64,000 bases of DNA, taken from positions 868,001 to 932,000 of the forward strand of contig BPHQ01000001.1 in the NCBI GenBank assembly GCA_026003615.1. Reading direction: 5' to 3'. Both the position numbers and the translations under genes were made by a program. This DNA is from Bellilinea sp. (GTDB lineage Bacteria > Chloroflexota > Anaerolineae > Anaerolineales > Anaerolineaceae). The notes under the pieces were generated by a model that was given only the letters and a program-made list of their open reading frames with translations, had not been told where the DNA came from and did no database searches. Positions 1-9,800 of this stretch are shown here, piece after piece (within the stretch, counting starts at the first letter, position 1; each line of letters opens with the position of its first letter).

Positions 1-205
1 GATGACCCGCGGTTGGGAAAATCGTCACTTTGCTCAATCCAAGTTTATTTAACTTTTCGAAGATCCATTCGGCCGCTGCCTGAATATCGGCTTTTTTTTC
101 GGGGTCGGTAGAAACGGATGGGATACGAACGAACGCTTTCAACTGATCTAAAAATGTTTCTTGCATTGAAACGGCGAATTCAAGTGCCTTTTGGCGGTTG
201 TTCAT
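1..205 (-). CDS. M20 family metallopeptidase, N-terminal fragment
   Basis: Only the first 68 residues are in the window; the gene runs off the left edge. The start ATG (203-205) has an AGGAGC ribosome site seven bases upstream. The segment FVRIPSVSTDPEKKADI followed by an amphipathic helix (AAAEWIFEKLNKLGL) is the usual N-terminus of M20 dipeptidases of the ArgE/DapE/CPG2 type. These are two-zinc cytoplasmic hydrolases that cleave dipeptides or acylated amino acids. The metal ligands lie beyond the edge, so the substrate cannot be judged. It is transcribed divergently from the molybdenum hydroxylase operon. A TATAAT-like -10 on the minus strand (235-240) could serve it, but no convincing -35 was seen. 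Confidence 0.75.
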   Translation of the reverse strand, partial: MNNRQKALEFAVSMQETFLDQLKAFVRIPSVSTDPEKKADIQAAAEWIFEKLNKLGLSKVTIFPTAGH

Positions 206-269
206 AAAAAATGCTCCTGACAGAAGATGGTTTGATTATATGATAAAAGTCATAATCCAGAAAGAATTA

Positions 270-297
270 TTGATTCAAACGGAAATTCTGCTAAAAT
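270..297 (+). promoter_or_regulatory. Sigma70-like promoter of the F420/molybdenum hydroxylase operon
   Basis: TTGATT (270-275) and TAAAAT (292-297) are separated by 16 bases. Transcription would begin near 304, just before the first paired base of the folded leader at 309. It is the only good promoter match found between the divergent M20 gene and the operon. Confidence 0.6.
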
Positions 298-304
298 AAA
301 AAAG

Positions 305-400
305 TAAAGGTTCGGTGGTCAGTTCAAGAAAATCTTGACTGGCGTCGGGTAAATCTGTTTAGCCCGTCGAAAAGTGCCGCCTTCCTCCTCCACCGATCCT
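305..400 (+). ncRNA. Structured 5' leader RNA, candidate cis-regulatory three-way junction
   Basis: The leader can fold into a three-helix junction. The closing helix P1 pairs 309-318 with 390-399 (ten positions, one T/T mismatch). P2 pairs 320-329 with 333-341, with one bulged T. P3 pairs 346-353 with 358-366, with one bulged G. GGCG at 341-344 can also pair with CGCC at 378-381, a possible pseudoknot. The RNA begins about five bases after the predicted transcription start and is followed by an intrinsic terminator and then the operon, as in transcriptional riboswitches. I could not match it to a class I know: the purine, TPP, SAM, cobalamin, glycine, Moco and ZTP cores are not all present. 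Ligand unknown. Confidence 0.5.
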
Positions 401-477
401 ATGAAAAACTCCAATTTGCTATCTTTCTCAAAATCGAACAATGGCCGGTACCAATTCCGGTACAAATTCTAAACAAG

Positions 478-503
478 CCGAAAGGGATTCCTTTCGGTTT
501 TTT
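478..503 (+). terminator. Intrinsic terminator in the operon leader
   Basis: A perfect eight-base stem (CCGAAAGG 478-485 with CCTTTCGG 490-497), a GATT loop and six T residues form a textbook terminator. It sits 37 bases before the SsnA start and after the folded leader, so it probably controls read-through. A small hairpin (448-452 with 459-463) precedes it. TTCGG at 311-315 in the P1 strand could pair with CCGAA at 478-482, which offers one possible antiterminator, but this is speculative. Confidence 0.75.
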
Positions 504-540
504 AAATTTCATTCTCCTGATCCCAGAGAGTGAGGTGGAT

Positions 541-1896
541 ATGATTATCAAGAATGGCAAAATTATTACCTGGCAAAACCCCAATCAAATTTTGCACGAT
601 AAGGCTTTGTTGATTGAAAATGGGGTGATTACGAAAATAGGTAGATTTGAAGACTTGAAACAAACCCATCCCATGGAAGTAGTGGTTGATGCTGCTGGTC
701 AGTATGTAATGCCGGGCAATATTTGCGCACATACTCACTTTTATGGAGCATTTGCGCGGGGAATGGCGATTCCCGGCATGCCGGCGAAAGATTTCCCCGA
801 GATTTTGGAAAAATTATGGTGGTCATTGGATAAATCGCTCAGTTTGGAGGATGTTCGCTATTCGGCTTTGGTGTGTCTTATAGATGCTATCAAGCATGGC
901 ACAACAACCTTGATAGATCATCATGCTTCGCCGAGTGCCATCAGCGGATCGCTGGATGAGATTGCACAAGCCGTTGCTCAAAGCGGTGTGAGGGCTTCCT
1001 TATGTTATGAGGTAACCGATCGCGAGGGCGAGAAAGGCGCTGTTGAGGGCATTCGAGAGAATTTGCGGTTTATCGAACTGGTGCAGAGAAATAATCCTTT
1101 ACCCGGTAAGCTGGCAGCAATGTTTGGATTGCATGCCAGTTTGACTCTATCTGAAGATACCTTGAAAAAATGTCGTGAATCAGTCCCTGAGGATATCGGT
1201 TTTCATATTCACGTTGCTGAAGACCCGGCTGACCAATATGACAGTTTATACAAATGCGGCGAACGAGTAGTGGATAGACTTTACCGTCACGGTATTTTGG
1301 GTGAACGGAGTATTGCAGTACATGCGATCCACGTGGATGTTCGAGAAGTTGAGTTACTGGCAAAGACCAAAACTTGGGTTACCCATCAACCTCGTTCGAA
1401 TATGAACAATGCAGTAGGAATGGCTCAACCAGAGGGGATGTTGCGAGCTGGCGTAAGAGTGTGCTTGGGAAATGACGGCTTTTCGAACGCGATGTGGGAG
1501 GAATGGAAAACGGCTTATCTTGCGCATAAGTTGTGGAATCGCGATCCCCGCCGCATGCCGGCTACTGCTGTTGTCGAGATGGCTGTTTATAACAATCGTT
1601 CTCTTGCTGAGCAGCAATTTAATGTGGGCCCGCTGGGAATGGTCTGCGAAGGAGCGCAAGCCGACCTGATTTTTGTGGATTACCATCCTTTCACTGATTT
1701 GAATGAGGAAAATTTGCCCTGGCATATCATTTTCGGTTTTCATGAGAGCATGGTTACTTCAACAATGGTGGCGGGCGAGTTCCTGATGCGAAATCGTGAG
1801 CTGTTATCGTTGGATGAAGAAAAAATTGCATTTGAGGCTCGTCGCTATTCTGCTCAAACCTGGCAACGGTTTCAGAAACTCTTTCAAGTATCCTGA
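541..1896 (+). CDS. ssnA: SsnA-like amidohydrolase (aminohydrolase of the selenium-dependent molybdenum hydroxylase cluster)
   Basis: A 451-residue metal-dependent hydrolase of the ATZ/TRZ/guanine-deaminase type. It shows HTH near residue 65 (CAHTHFYGAFARGM), DHHASPS, HIHVAED, AVHAIHVD and LGNDGFS, which give the expected His and Asp metal ligands. The segment KLWWSLDKSLSLEDVRYSAL is typical of SsnA, which in E. coli lies with xdhD and is thought to act on a purine-like or amidine substrate; the true substrate is unknown. ATG at 541 gives the usual N-terminus (MIIKNGKI), but its GAGGTG site is only three bases away, so GTG at 535 is a possible alternative. It is the first gene of the operon, directly behind the leader terminator. 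Confidence 0.85.
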   Translation: MIIKNGKIITWQNPNQILHDKALLIENGVITKIGRFEDLKQTHPMEVVVDAAGQYVMPGNICAHTHFYGAFARGMAIPGMPAKDFPEILEKLWWSLDKSLSLEDVRYSALVCLIDAIKHGTTTLIDHHASPSAISGSLDEIAQAVAQSGVRASLCYEVTDREGEKGAVEGIRENLRFIELVQRNNPLPGKLAAMFGLHASLTLSEDTLKKCRESVPEDIGFHIHVAEDPADQYDSLYKCGERVVDRLYRHGILGERSIAVHAIHVDVREVELLAKTKTWVTHQPRSNMNNAVGMAQPEGMLRAGVRVCLGNDGFSNAMWEEWKTAYLAHKLWNRDPRRMPATAVVEMAVYNNRSLAEQQFNVGPLGMVCEGAQADLIFVDYHPFTDLNEENLPWHIIFGFHESMVTSTMVAGEFLMRNRELLSLDEEKIAFEARRYSAQTWQRFQKLFQVS

Positions 1897-1920
1897 AAAA
1901 GTCCAAGGAGTAAAAAAGCA

Positions 1921-2598
1921 ATGTCGCCACAAAAAGCGTACACTATCGGAATCATTGGAGGTACTGGCAAAGAAGGGAAGGGGTTGGCCTACCGATGGGC
2001 AAAAGCCGGTCATCGCATCATTATTGGCTCCCGGTTAGAGGAGAAAGCAAGGGCAGCAGCCCGGGAAATCACCGAATTGGTGGGTGCTAATGAACCGATT
2101 CGCGGAGAGACCAATGAAATTGCTGCTCAGGAAGCTGAAATACTGGTATTGACGGTTCCCTATGCTGCTCATGCGGAAATGTGCGAGCGGATGAAGCCTT
2201 TTGCCGAGGGAAAAATTGTCATTGATGTAACCGTACCACTGGTGCCAGGGAAAGTTACCCGTGTTCAAATGCCACCGGAAGGAAGTGCTACCCAACAAGC
2301 CCAAAAAATTATGGGGGAAGGTGTGCAGGTAGTGGCGGCATTTCAAAATATCTCGTATGAACATCTCCTTCACGATGAGGAAGTGGAATGTGATGTTCTG
2401 GTTTGCGGCGGAAATAAAGATGCGCGCGAAATTGTTTTACAACTCGTGGCGGATGCAGGTTTGGTGGGCTGGAATGCCGGGCCGGCTGAAAATGCGGTGG
2501 TTGTGGAGGGTCTAACTTCAATTTTGATAGGATTGAATAAACAGTATGGTGTACCCTCTTCGGGTATTCGGATTACCGGAATTCCACGAAAATCATAA
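1921..2598 (+). CDS. npdG: NADPH-dependent F420 reductase (F420H2:NADP+ oxidoreductase)
   Basis: A 225-residue protein that moves hydride between NADPH and coenzyme F420 in the cytoplasm. The N-terminal Rossmann motif GIIGGTGKEGKGLA (residues about 10-23) is followed by GSRLEEKA, the Ser-Arg pair that selects NADP(H) in this family. VIDVTVPLVP and the C-terminal helix region (NAVVVEGLTSILIGLNKQY) also fit Fno/NpdG proteins, and the length is normal. It starts 24 bases after ssnA and ends nine bases before cofE, so the F420 pool made by the next three genes can be reduced by a product of the same transcript. Confidence 0.88.
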   Translation: MSPQKAYTIGIIGGTGKEGKGLAYRWAKAGHRIIIGSRLEEKARAAAREITELVGANEPIRGETNEIAAQEAEILVLTVPYAAHAEMCERMKPFAEGKIVIDVTVPLVPGKVTRVQMPPEGSATQQAQKIMGEGVQVVAAFQNISYEHLLHDEEVECDVLVCGGNKDAREIVLQLVADAGLVGWNAGPAENAVVVEGLTSILIGLNKQYGVPSSGIRITGIPRKS

Positions 2599-2607
2599 GG
2601 AAACTGG

Positions 2608-3378
2608 ATGAAAAAGCTGGAGCTGACACCGCTTGCAAACATCCCCCTCATTCAGGCAGGCGATAACCTGGCCGAAATTGCGTTGGAGGCCTTAGCCCAA
2701 CAGAACATGGTGTTAATGGATGGAGATATTCTGGTATTTGCCCAGAAAATCGTATCCAAGGCCGAAAACCGGTTGGTTTATCTGCCCGAAGTACAGCCGT
2801 CGGATCAAGCGATTCAACTTGCAGCGGAGGTCGAAAAAGATGCTCGGTTTATTGAGCTGGTGTTACGCGAGTCCCGGAAGGTAATTCGTAAACGCCCCGG
2901 CACGATTATCGTTGAGCATCGAAACGGTTTCATTTGTGCAAATGCAGGCATTGATCATTCCAATGTGCGCGGTCCTTATGGGGATCCGGATTTATGGGTA
3001 TTGCTTCTGCCGGAAGATCCGGATCGTTCAGCACAACAAATCCGTTCGGATATTGAAAATCGAAGCGGAGTGAAAATTGGTGTGTTAATTATCGACTCGC
3101 ATGGACGAGCCTGGCGGCTGGGAACGGTTGGTGTGGCAATTGGACTATCTGGAATGCCGGGTCTGGTTGACTTACGCGGGAATGCGGATTTGTTCGGTTA
3201 CCAGTTGCGCATTACTCAGGTTGCAGCGGCGGATGAGTTGGCTGCGGCTGCTTCGCTGGTGATGGGGCAGGCGGATGAGCGGACGCCAATAGTTCATGTC
3301 AGGGGATTCCCCTATCCGCTACGAGAGGGCAGTTTCACAGAGCTGCCCCGACCAATAGAAATGGATTTATTTCGGTGA
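2608..3378 (+). CDS. cofE: Coenzyme F420-0:L-glutamate ligase
   Basis: CofE adds glutamate residues to F420-0 using GTP, the last step of F420 synthesis. The 256-residue protein shows MDGDILVFAQKIVSKAENR (family: DGD..V..QKIVSK.EGR), GIDHSNV, and IDSHGRAWRLGTVGVAIG, which carries the metal and GTP-binding residues. It is a stand-alone CofE; the C-terminal nitroreductase domain of mycobacterial FbiB is absent, so dehydro-F420 reduction must be done elsewhere if that route is used. It lies nine bases after npdG and 15 before cofD. Confidence 0.92.
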   Translation: MKKLELTPLANIPLIQAGDNLAEIALEALAQQNMVLMDGDILVFAQKIVSKAENRLVYLPEVQPSDQAIQLAAEVEKDARFIELVLRESRKVIRKRPGTIIVEHRNGFICANAGIDHSNVRGPYGDPDLWVLLLPEDPDRSAQQIRSDIENRSGVKIGVLIIDSHGRAWRLGTVGVAIGLSGMPGLVDLRGNADLFGYQLRITQVAAADELAAAASLVMGQADERTPIVHVRGFPYPLREGSFTELPRPIEMDLFR

Positions 3379-3393
3379 AGGAGTCAAATCCTG

Positions 3394-4353
3394 ATGAATG
3401 TAACGGTTCTGGCGGGTGGAGTGGGCGGTGCGAAATTGGCGCATGGCTTTGCTCTGTGCCAGCCAGAAATTGACCTGACAGTTATTGTTAATACCGGTGA
3501 TGATTTTGATCACTTCGGGTTGAAAATATGCCCGGATCTGGATACGGTTTGTTACACTTTGGCTGGACTGGCAAATCCCGAAACGGGGTGGGGGCGCAAA
3601 GATGAGACGTTTGAAGCGATGCGTCAAATTGGCGAATTGGGTGGGCCGATATGGTTTCGGTTGGGTGACAAGGATTTAGCTACCCATTTGGAACGAACAC
3701 GGCGCTTGAAAGAAGGTCAGCGTTTGACTGAGGTTGTGGCGGCGTTTTGCCGTGCCTGGGGTATTAAAGCACGAGTTTTGCCAATGAGCGACGATTCTGT
3801 ACGTACAATGGTGAAAACCCGCGAGTATGGGTGGATGGGTTTCCAAGAATACTTTGTCCGGCAGGCTTGTGCCCCCACTGTTGAGGAGTTTGCTTTTGAG
3901 GGGATTGATCATGCATTACCCGCAGATGGGGTGGTCGAGGCCCTTGAAAGCAGCCATTTGATCGTGATTGCTCCCTCCAATCCATGGGTAAGCATTCAAC
4001 CCATTTTATCCATAAAGGGTGTTGCTTCTTTGATCCTTTCCCAGAAAGCTGTTGCTGTATCCCCAATCATTCAAGGGCAAACAATTAAAGGGCCGGCAGC
4101 AAAAATGTACCGGGAGATGGGAATTGAGCCTTCCCCATTGGCAATTGTTCGCCATTATGGTGATTTATTATGGGGGATCGTGATAGATGAACTCGATAGA
4201 AATTTTGAAGCGATGATAGTCTCGTCGGGTATAATGACATTAAGCACACAGACGATCATGCGAAATGAGCAGGATCGTTTCAGACTCGCCAAAGAAATCC
4301 TCGCATTTTACAAAGATTTCAATCCAAACCATCAACCAGGAAGGGAGTTTTGA
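3394..4353 (+). CDS. cofD: 2-phospho-L-lactate transferase (F420 biosynthesis)
   Basis: CofD (FbiA in actinobacteria) transfers the phospholactyl or phosphoenolpyruvyl group from its GDP-activated form to the deazaflavin Fo, giving (dehydro-)F420-0. The 319-residue protein starts VLAGGVGGAKLAHG and has VNTGDDFDHFGLKICPDLDT and CYTLAGL, the strongest signatures of the family, plus IAPSNPWVSIQPIL near the middle. The start ATG follows a GGAGTCA site. No Fo synthase (cofG/cofH or fbiC) is in the window, so Fo must be made from genes elsewhere. It is three bases from cofC. Confidence 0.93.
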   Translation: MNVTVLAGGVGGAKLAHGFALCQPEIDLTVIVNTGDDFDHFGLKICPDLDTVCYTLAGLANPETGWGRKDETFEAMRQIGELGGPIWFRLGDKDLATHLERTRRLKEGQRLTEVVAAFCRAWGIKARVLPMSDDSVRTMVKTREYGWMGFQEYFVRQACAPTVEEFAFEGIDHALPADGVVEALESSHLIVIAPSNPWVSIQPILSIKGVASLILSQKAVAVSPIIQGQTIKGPAAKMYREMGIEPSPLAIVRHYGDLLWGIVIDELDRNFEAMIVSSGIMTLSTQTIMRNEQDRFRLAKEILAFYKDFNPNHQPGREF

Positions 4354-4356
4354 CGA

Positions 4357-4971
4357 ATGGGCTTGTGGGCAATTGTCCCCGTAAAACCCTTGCGTCGCGG
4401 TAAATCACGTCTTGCAAGTGTGTTATCGGAAGACGAACGGGCGTTGTTGAATTTCACAATGTTGAGCAGCACGTTGCGGACCTTGCGGGAGGTTGAGGAA
4501 ATTGACCAGATACTGGTAGTAAGCCGAGATCCAGCCGCGTTGTCGTTGGCGAGAGAATATAATGCCCGGACAGTGCAGGAAGACGGTCAACCGGAATTGA
4601 ATACCGCCCTCCAGCGGGCGACTGTGGTTGCGCAAATGTATGCTGCTCAGGAAATTTTGATCCTGCCGGCTGATTTGCCATTACTTTCGGTAAGTGATAT
4701 CAAGCGAATTCTTCAGCATACAAAAAATCCGCCGGTGATTGTCATTTCGCCTGACCGGCGGAACGACGGCACAAATGCACTTTATATGAACCCGGCGGGA
4801 ATTATTGAATATCGCTACGGAGCGGGCTCGTTTCATCAACATGTTGAACAAGCGCGGCTAAAAGGGGCCAGGGTGGAAATTTGTCAGCTCTCCACATTAA
4901 GTCTGGATTTGGACTTGCCCGAAGATTTGGACTTGTTAAAACAAATCGAAGCGATGCAAATTGAACCTTGA
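4357..4971 (+). CDS. cofC: 2-phospho-L-lactate (or phosphoenolpyruvate) guanylyltransferase
   Basis: CofC (FbiD) activates 2-phospholactate or PEP with GTP to the substrate of CofD. The 204-residue protein has the nucleotidyltransferase start IVPVKPLRRGKSRLASVLSE (family PVKPL..AKSRL), the metal-binding LILPADLPLLSVSDI and ISPDRRNDGTNALYM, then YGAGSFHQHVEQA. The four genes npdG, cofE, cofD and cofC form a tight block with gaps of 3-15 bases, so they are almost certainly co-translated. Confidence 0.92.
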   Translation: MGLWAIVPVKPLRRGKSRLASVLSEDERALLNFTMLSSTLRTLREVEEIDQILVVSRDPAALSLAREYNARTVQEDGQPELNTALQRATVVAQMYAAQEILILPADLPLLSVSDIKRILQHTKNPPVIVISPDRRNDGTNALYMNPAGIIEYRYGAGSFHQHVEQARLKGARVEICQLSTLSLDLDLPEDLDLLKQIEAMQIEP

Positions 4972-4996
4972 AAAAATTTTCAAATAGGAGGAAACC

Positions 4997-5995
4997 ATGT
5001 CCGAAAGAGTAGCGCTTTATTTGCAAGATGCCCATGATCTACGTGATGGTCTCGAATATGTAAAATATGCCGAGAAACGCGGGTTTGAAGCGGTCTGGCA
5101 AGCAGAGAGCCGTTTGGTGCGGGATGCGATTGTACCCATGGCGGCATATGCCGCGGTGACCGAACGGATTAAGGTGGGTTCGGGGGTGATCAACAACTGG
5201 ACGCGAAATATTGGACTGCTAGCTGCTACCTTCTTAACACTGGATGATCTTGCTCCAAACCGAATTATTTGTGGTATTGGAGCATGGTGGGACCCGTTAG
5301 CAAGGAATGTGGGAATAGAAAGACGGAAACCGCTAACGGCAATGAGAGAAACCGTGATTGTACTGCGCCGATTGTTGAATATGGAGCGGGTAACCTTCCA
5401 CGGAGAGTTTGTGCACGTTGAGGGGATCGAGCTGGATGTTGTCCATGGGCGGCGCGAACCCAGAAATGTACCAATTATGATCGGTGCGACTGGTGATCAG
5501 ATGATGGAGCTGACAGGCGAAATTGCAGATGGTGCGGTTCTCAATTACTGTGTTCCCCCTGAATATAATATCCGAGCATTAGAGCTGCTGGAGAAAGGGG
5601 CAAAAAAGGCAGGGCGTACACTGGATGACCTGGATCGTCCACAACTGGTGGTTTGTTCCGTTGACCATGACCGGGAAAAAGCAATTGATACAACAAGGGA
5701 ATTGTTGACGCAGTATCTGGCTCAACAGCCGCACATTGCCAAAGCCTCCGGAGTTTCATCGGATGTGGTAGCCGAAATTCAATCTATTTTGGGTTGGCCG
5801 GCAACTCATGAGCAAATCCAAAAAGCGAAACATCTGGTACCGGAGGAACTGATTCATCGAATTACCGCTTCCGGGACACCGGAAGAAGCCCGCGCGAAGG
5901 TGAATGAATATCGCAAATATGGCTGCACTTGCCCAATTCTTTATCCAGTTGGTGGTGATGTAAATCTCTTGATTGATACATTTGCCCAGCAATAA
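4997..5995 (+). CDS. LLM-class flavin/F420-dependent oxidoreductase
   Basis: A 332-residue TIM-barrel protein of the bacterial luciferase-like superfamily, closest in look to F420-dependent methylenetetrahydromethanopterin reductase-like enzymes. Visible family features are [10 protein letters not shown] near the start, [32 protein letters not shown], and [20 protein letters not shown]. It would use F420H2 made available by npdG and cofCDE just upstream; the substrate is not deducible. The start is supported by an AGGAGG site (4987-4992). The gene sits between the F420 block and the first molybdenum hydroxylase, so it may link hydride transfer between the two, which is inference. Confidence 0.82.
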   Translation: MSERVALYLQDAHDLRDGLEYVKYAEKRGFEAVWQAESRLVRDAIVPMAAYAAVTERIKVGSGVINNWTRNIGLLAATFLTLDDLAPNRIICGIGAWWDPLARNVGIERRKPLTAMRETVIVLRRLLNMERVTFHGEFVHVEGIELDVVHGRREPRNVPIMIGATGDQMMELTGEIADGAVLNYCVPPEYNIRALELLEKGAKKAGRTLDDLDRPQLVVCSVDHDREKAIDTTRELLTQYLAQQPHIAKASGVSSDVVAEIQSILGWPATHEQIQKAKHLVPEELIHRITASGTPEEARAKVNEYRKYGCTCPILYPVGGDVNLLIDTFAQQ

Positions 5996-6047
5996 GTGCG
6001 TTGTTCTCCCTCAATCGAATAAAATCCATTTTTTGGAGGTTGGTTCA

Positions 6048-6809
6048 ATGATCAAAGAATACTATCGCCCAAAGACAGTGTCGGAAGCCGAACAATTATT
6101 CAAGAGGGGTGATAATAAGTTTGTACCACTGGGTGGTGGTAGTGTGCTAAGCCGCTCCAAAGAAGAGGATCTTTGCGTGGTTGATTTACAAGAATTGGGA
6201 TTGAACCAGGTTGAAGTGGTTGGGCATAAGGCAATCCTTGGGGCAACTGTGACTCTACAACAATTAATCGAGTCTGATTCCATTCCGATACACCTGAAAG
6301 AGGTTATCCGCAGGTCAGCTACCATCAACATTCGTAATCAGGCTACGCTGGGAGGGTATGTTGTTTCGACAGATGGGCGTTCACCTTTAGGCATTGCCCT
6401 GATGGCTATGGATGCTGTGCTAATCTGGCATCCCAATCAGGAGACTCAATCTCTTGGGGATTGGTTTTCAATCCGTCAACCTCGTGGTTATTGGATCAAG
6501 GGAATTCAATTCAATTTGAATGTTGAACTTGCCTATGAACAGGTTTCTCGAACGCCGATGGATCAACCCATTCTTGCGGTAGCCATTGCTCGTTGGGCCT
6601 CTGGTAGAGTCAGAATTGCAATTGGCGGGTTTGGAAAGTCGCCTATTCTTGTTCTGGATGGCCCGGAAGACAGTGGTTTGATCGAAGCGGTAAAGAACGC
6701 TTTGAGTGACAGCGGCGATGAATGGGCGAGTGCCGAATATCGTCAGGCGGTAGGCGAAGTGTTGGTGCGAAGAATGATGAATAAAAATGCGTCAGATTAT
6801 CAGGGGTAA
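6048..6809 (+). CDS. Molybdenum hydroxylase FAD-binding subunit (CoxM/YgfM type)
   Basis: A 253-residue FAD subunit that takes electrons from the 2Fe-2S domains of a xanthine dehydrogenase-type enzyme. KFVPLGGGSVLSRS and INIRNQATLGGYVVSTDGRS correspond to the two FAD-binding loops of the family. At 253 residues it is a little short compared with the usual 270-290. The start was placed at ATG 6048 because GGAGGT (6035-6040) precedes it and the protein then begins MIKEYYRPKTVSEAEQL; a longer open frame upstream has no support. It directly precedes the fused FeS-Mo subunit, the same order as ygfM-xdhD in E. coli. Confidence 0.87.
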   Translation: MIKEYYRPKTVSEAEQLFKRGDNKFVPLGGGSVLSRSKEEDLCVVDLQELGLNQVEVVGHKAILGATVTLQQLIESDSIPIHLKEVIRRSATINIRNQATLGGYVVSTDGRSPLGIALMAMDAVLIWHPNQETQSLGDWFSIRQPRGYWIKGIQFNLNVELAYEQVSRTPMDQPILAVAIARWASGRVRIAIGGFGKSPILVLDGPEDSGLIEAVKNALSDSGDEWASAEYRQAVGEVLVRRMMNKNASDYQG

Positions 6810-6822
6810 AGAGGAGGCAGCA

Positions 6823-9800
6823 ATGAAGACCGTGTCCTTTTCTCTCAATGGTATTGTTCTGCATTGGGAAGTGTCTGATGGCGAAACTTTGTTGACTTCT
6901 CTGCGTCGCGAAGGATATTTTGGCGTCAAGTTCGGGGGGTGCGAGAAAGGGGAATGCGGAGCGTGCACCGTTTTACTCGATGGTAAGCCGGTTAATTCTT
7001 GCTCTCTATTGACTGTGCAGGTAAACGGCAAAAATGTACAAACTATTGAGGGGTTGGGAGAACATCCCGACCAGGGCTGGAAAAAGACGCCCGGATTGCA
7101 TCCAGTCCAACAGGCACTGGTGGAAAGCGGGGCTATCCAGTGTGGTTACTGTACGCCGGCTTTTGCGCTTGCTGCGAAAGCCTTGCTGGAGAAAAATCCA
7201 AACCCCAGTGAAGATGAAGTGCGGGAAGCGATAGCTGGGGTGCTATGTCGTTGTACGGGATATTTGAAACCGGTACAAGCCATACTCAAGGCGGCTGCGA
7301 AATTAAGGGGAGAATCGGACGAGCAAGATTGGGTTGATGATACTGTTTTTCCCCTTCCGGTAGACTGGCCTTCTGGAGAGGATGAGCCAACGGTACCAGA
7401 GAATGAATCGGGCGCCCCCCGTAGGCAGGTGTTGACTCGCCGAAAGGTCTTTATGCCGCGCATGTTTATTACCCCCGAAGTCCGCCAAAAGACGCTTTCG
7501 CGAATTGGAAAACCTGAATTGAAAGTGGATGCGATCAAACTGGTTCAGGGTAAGCCGGCTTTTGCAGCCGATATCGAAAAACGCGGAATGTTGATTGCCA
7601 AAGTGCTGCACAGTCCCGTAGCTCATGCACGCATTAAACACATTGACCTGAGTAAGGCAAGGGCGTTACCCGGTGTTGCAGCAGTATTGTGTTACAAGGA
7701 TATACCACGAGTGGTTTACTCGACGGCCGGTCAGTCGGACCCAATTCCTGGCCCGCTGGATACTTTTTCCCTCGATTCAAAAGTGCGCTTCGTGGGTGAC
7801 CGGGTAGCTTTTGTTGCTGCCGAAACCGAGGAGATTGCTGAACAAGCCCTCAAACTGATCGAAGTGGAATATGAACCATTACCAGCAATTCTGGACGCCC
7901 GTGAGGCAATGAAACCAGGCGCGCCAATCATCCATGATGAACCGGAATACGTCAATTTCGGCGAGTCGAATCCCCAAAAAAATCTGGCGGCACAAATCCA
8001 TATTGACATTGGGGATGTGGAAAAAGGTTTTGAGGAAGCCGATAGGATTTATGAAGCCGAGTATGTGGTTCCAAAAGTACAGCAAGCGCATATAGAGCCA
8101 CATGTTGTTGTTACCTACTGGGATGAGGATGATCGTCTTGTCATTCGAACCAGTACTCAGGTGCCTTTCCACGTCAGGAGAATTTTAGCGCCGGTATTGG
8201 GGTTACCGGTAAAACGCATCCGTGTTATCAAACCACGCATCGGCGGCGGCTTTGGGGGGAAACAGGAAGTGTTGATCGAAGATGTGGCGGCTCATTTGAC
8301 GATTGCCACTGGCCGCCCGGTAATGTACGAGTACACCCGGGAAGAGGAATTCATTGCTGCTCGCTCCCGTCATCCCATGCGTATTCGCATGAAAACCGGT
8401 GTCAAACTGGATGGTACGATTACTGCTAATGAGATGCGGGTGCTTTCGGATACAGGAGCATATGGCTGTCATGGTTTGACGGTCACCGGTAATACAGGTC
8501 ATAAATCCATGGCGTTGTATGTGGGAGATGGACCTTATCGAAAATCTCCAAATATCCGTTTCTATGCGGATATCGTTTATACCAACACACCACCAGCTGG
8601 AGCATATCGGGGTTATGGGGTGCCACAAGGTTTCTGGCCGGTTGAGAGGCACATGGAACGAATCAGCCGGGATTTGGGGCTGGATCCGATTGCCTTCCGG
8701 CTGAAAAACGCCATCCGTGAGGGGGAGCTGCACCCATTTAGTACAGCCTGGAGTGAAGGTCGTGAGCCTCGTCCGGAAATCATTCAGACAGTTGGCCTGG
8801 AAGAATGTGTCCGCCAGGGTAAAGCCATCATCGGATGGGATCAAAAATTTGGTAATCCAGAATGGCATAGAGTGCCAGGAAAACCCTATTTACGGCGAGG
8901 GATTGGAGTCGCACTGGTTATGCAGGGTACGGCAATTCCCTATCTGGACATGGGCGGTGCCAGTATCAAAATGAACGATGATGGTTCCTTTAACCTCCTG
9001 GTTGGGGCAACTGATCTTGGCACTGGCTCTGATACGGTATTGGCGCAAATGGCAGCCGAGGTTTTAGGGGTGCCAGTGGAAGATATCATCGTCTATTCAT
9101 CGGATACCGACTTTACACCGTTTGATAAAGGCGCGTATGCTTCCTCAACTACTTACATCTCCGGTGCTGCTGTTGTCAAAGCAGCCGAGGATGTTGCCGA
9201 AAAAATCAAAAAACGTGCTGCGCGGATGATTAAGGAACGTTACCCTAATGTCCAGATTTCCCCTGAAGAAATCCTGCTGGAAGATCGCAAGGCAATTGCA
9301 CCCAGTGGTGAATATGTAACCCTGGAGCAAGTGGCATTGAATGCCCTGCATCACACGGATCAGGAACAGATCATGGGGATTGGTTCGTATTATTCACCTG
9401 TTTCACCACCACCTTTTGCGGCTCAATTTGCCGAAGTAACGGTTGATGTTGAAACGGGGCAGGTTACAGTTGACCGGTTAGTTATGGCAGTTGATTCGGG
9501 GGTGATTGTTAACCCGGTGACAGCTTCTGGTCAAATTGAAGGCGGGATGACGCAAGCGTTAGGTTATGCTGTTTGTGAAGAAATGGTTTATGATCATCAC
9601 GGACAGGCTCGCGAAAGGGATTTAGTGGATTATCATATCTTTCGCGCTAATGAAATGCCTCAACTGGAGACCGTTTTTATTCAAACTTATGAGCCATCTC
9701 ACCCCTTTGGAGTTAAGGCGGTTGCGGAAATCCCAATGGATGGCGTTGCTCCAGCGGTTGGCAACGCAATACTGGATGCGTGTGGCGCGGATGTTTTCGA

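Noticed and set aside
1-205. YgeY-type selenium-cluster hydrolase
   Set aside because: The N-terminus fits general M20 dipeptidases and the gene is divergent from the operon; there are too few residues to support YgeY.
305-400. ZTP (pfl) riboswitch identity for the leader
   Set aside because: GACTGGCG (337-344) and CCGCC (377-381) recall the ZTP core, but part of GACTGGCG is tied up in the P2 helix and the usual CCGCCTGGGCA end is not present. No purine synthesis or folate gene follows directly.
305-400. Molybdenum cofactor (Moco) riboswitch identity for the leader
   Set aside because: A molybdenum operon follows and a CCTCC tract is present, but I could not place the known multi-helix core with its tetraloop receptor. 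It remains unassigned.
8203-8868. A 221-codon minus-strand open frame inside the FeS-Mo subunit gene
   Set aside because: It is antisense to strongly conserved coding sequence, has no ribosome site and gives no recognisable protein. The same holds for the 181-codon frame at 13614-14159.
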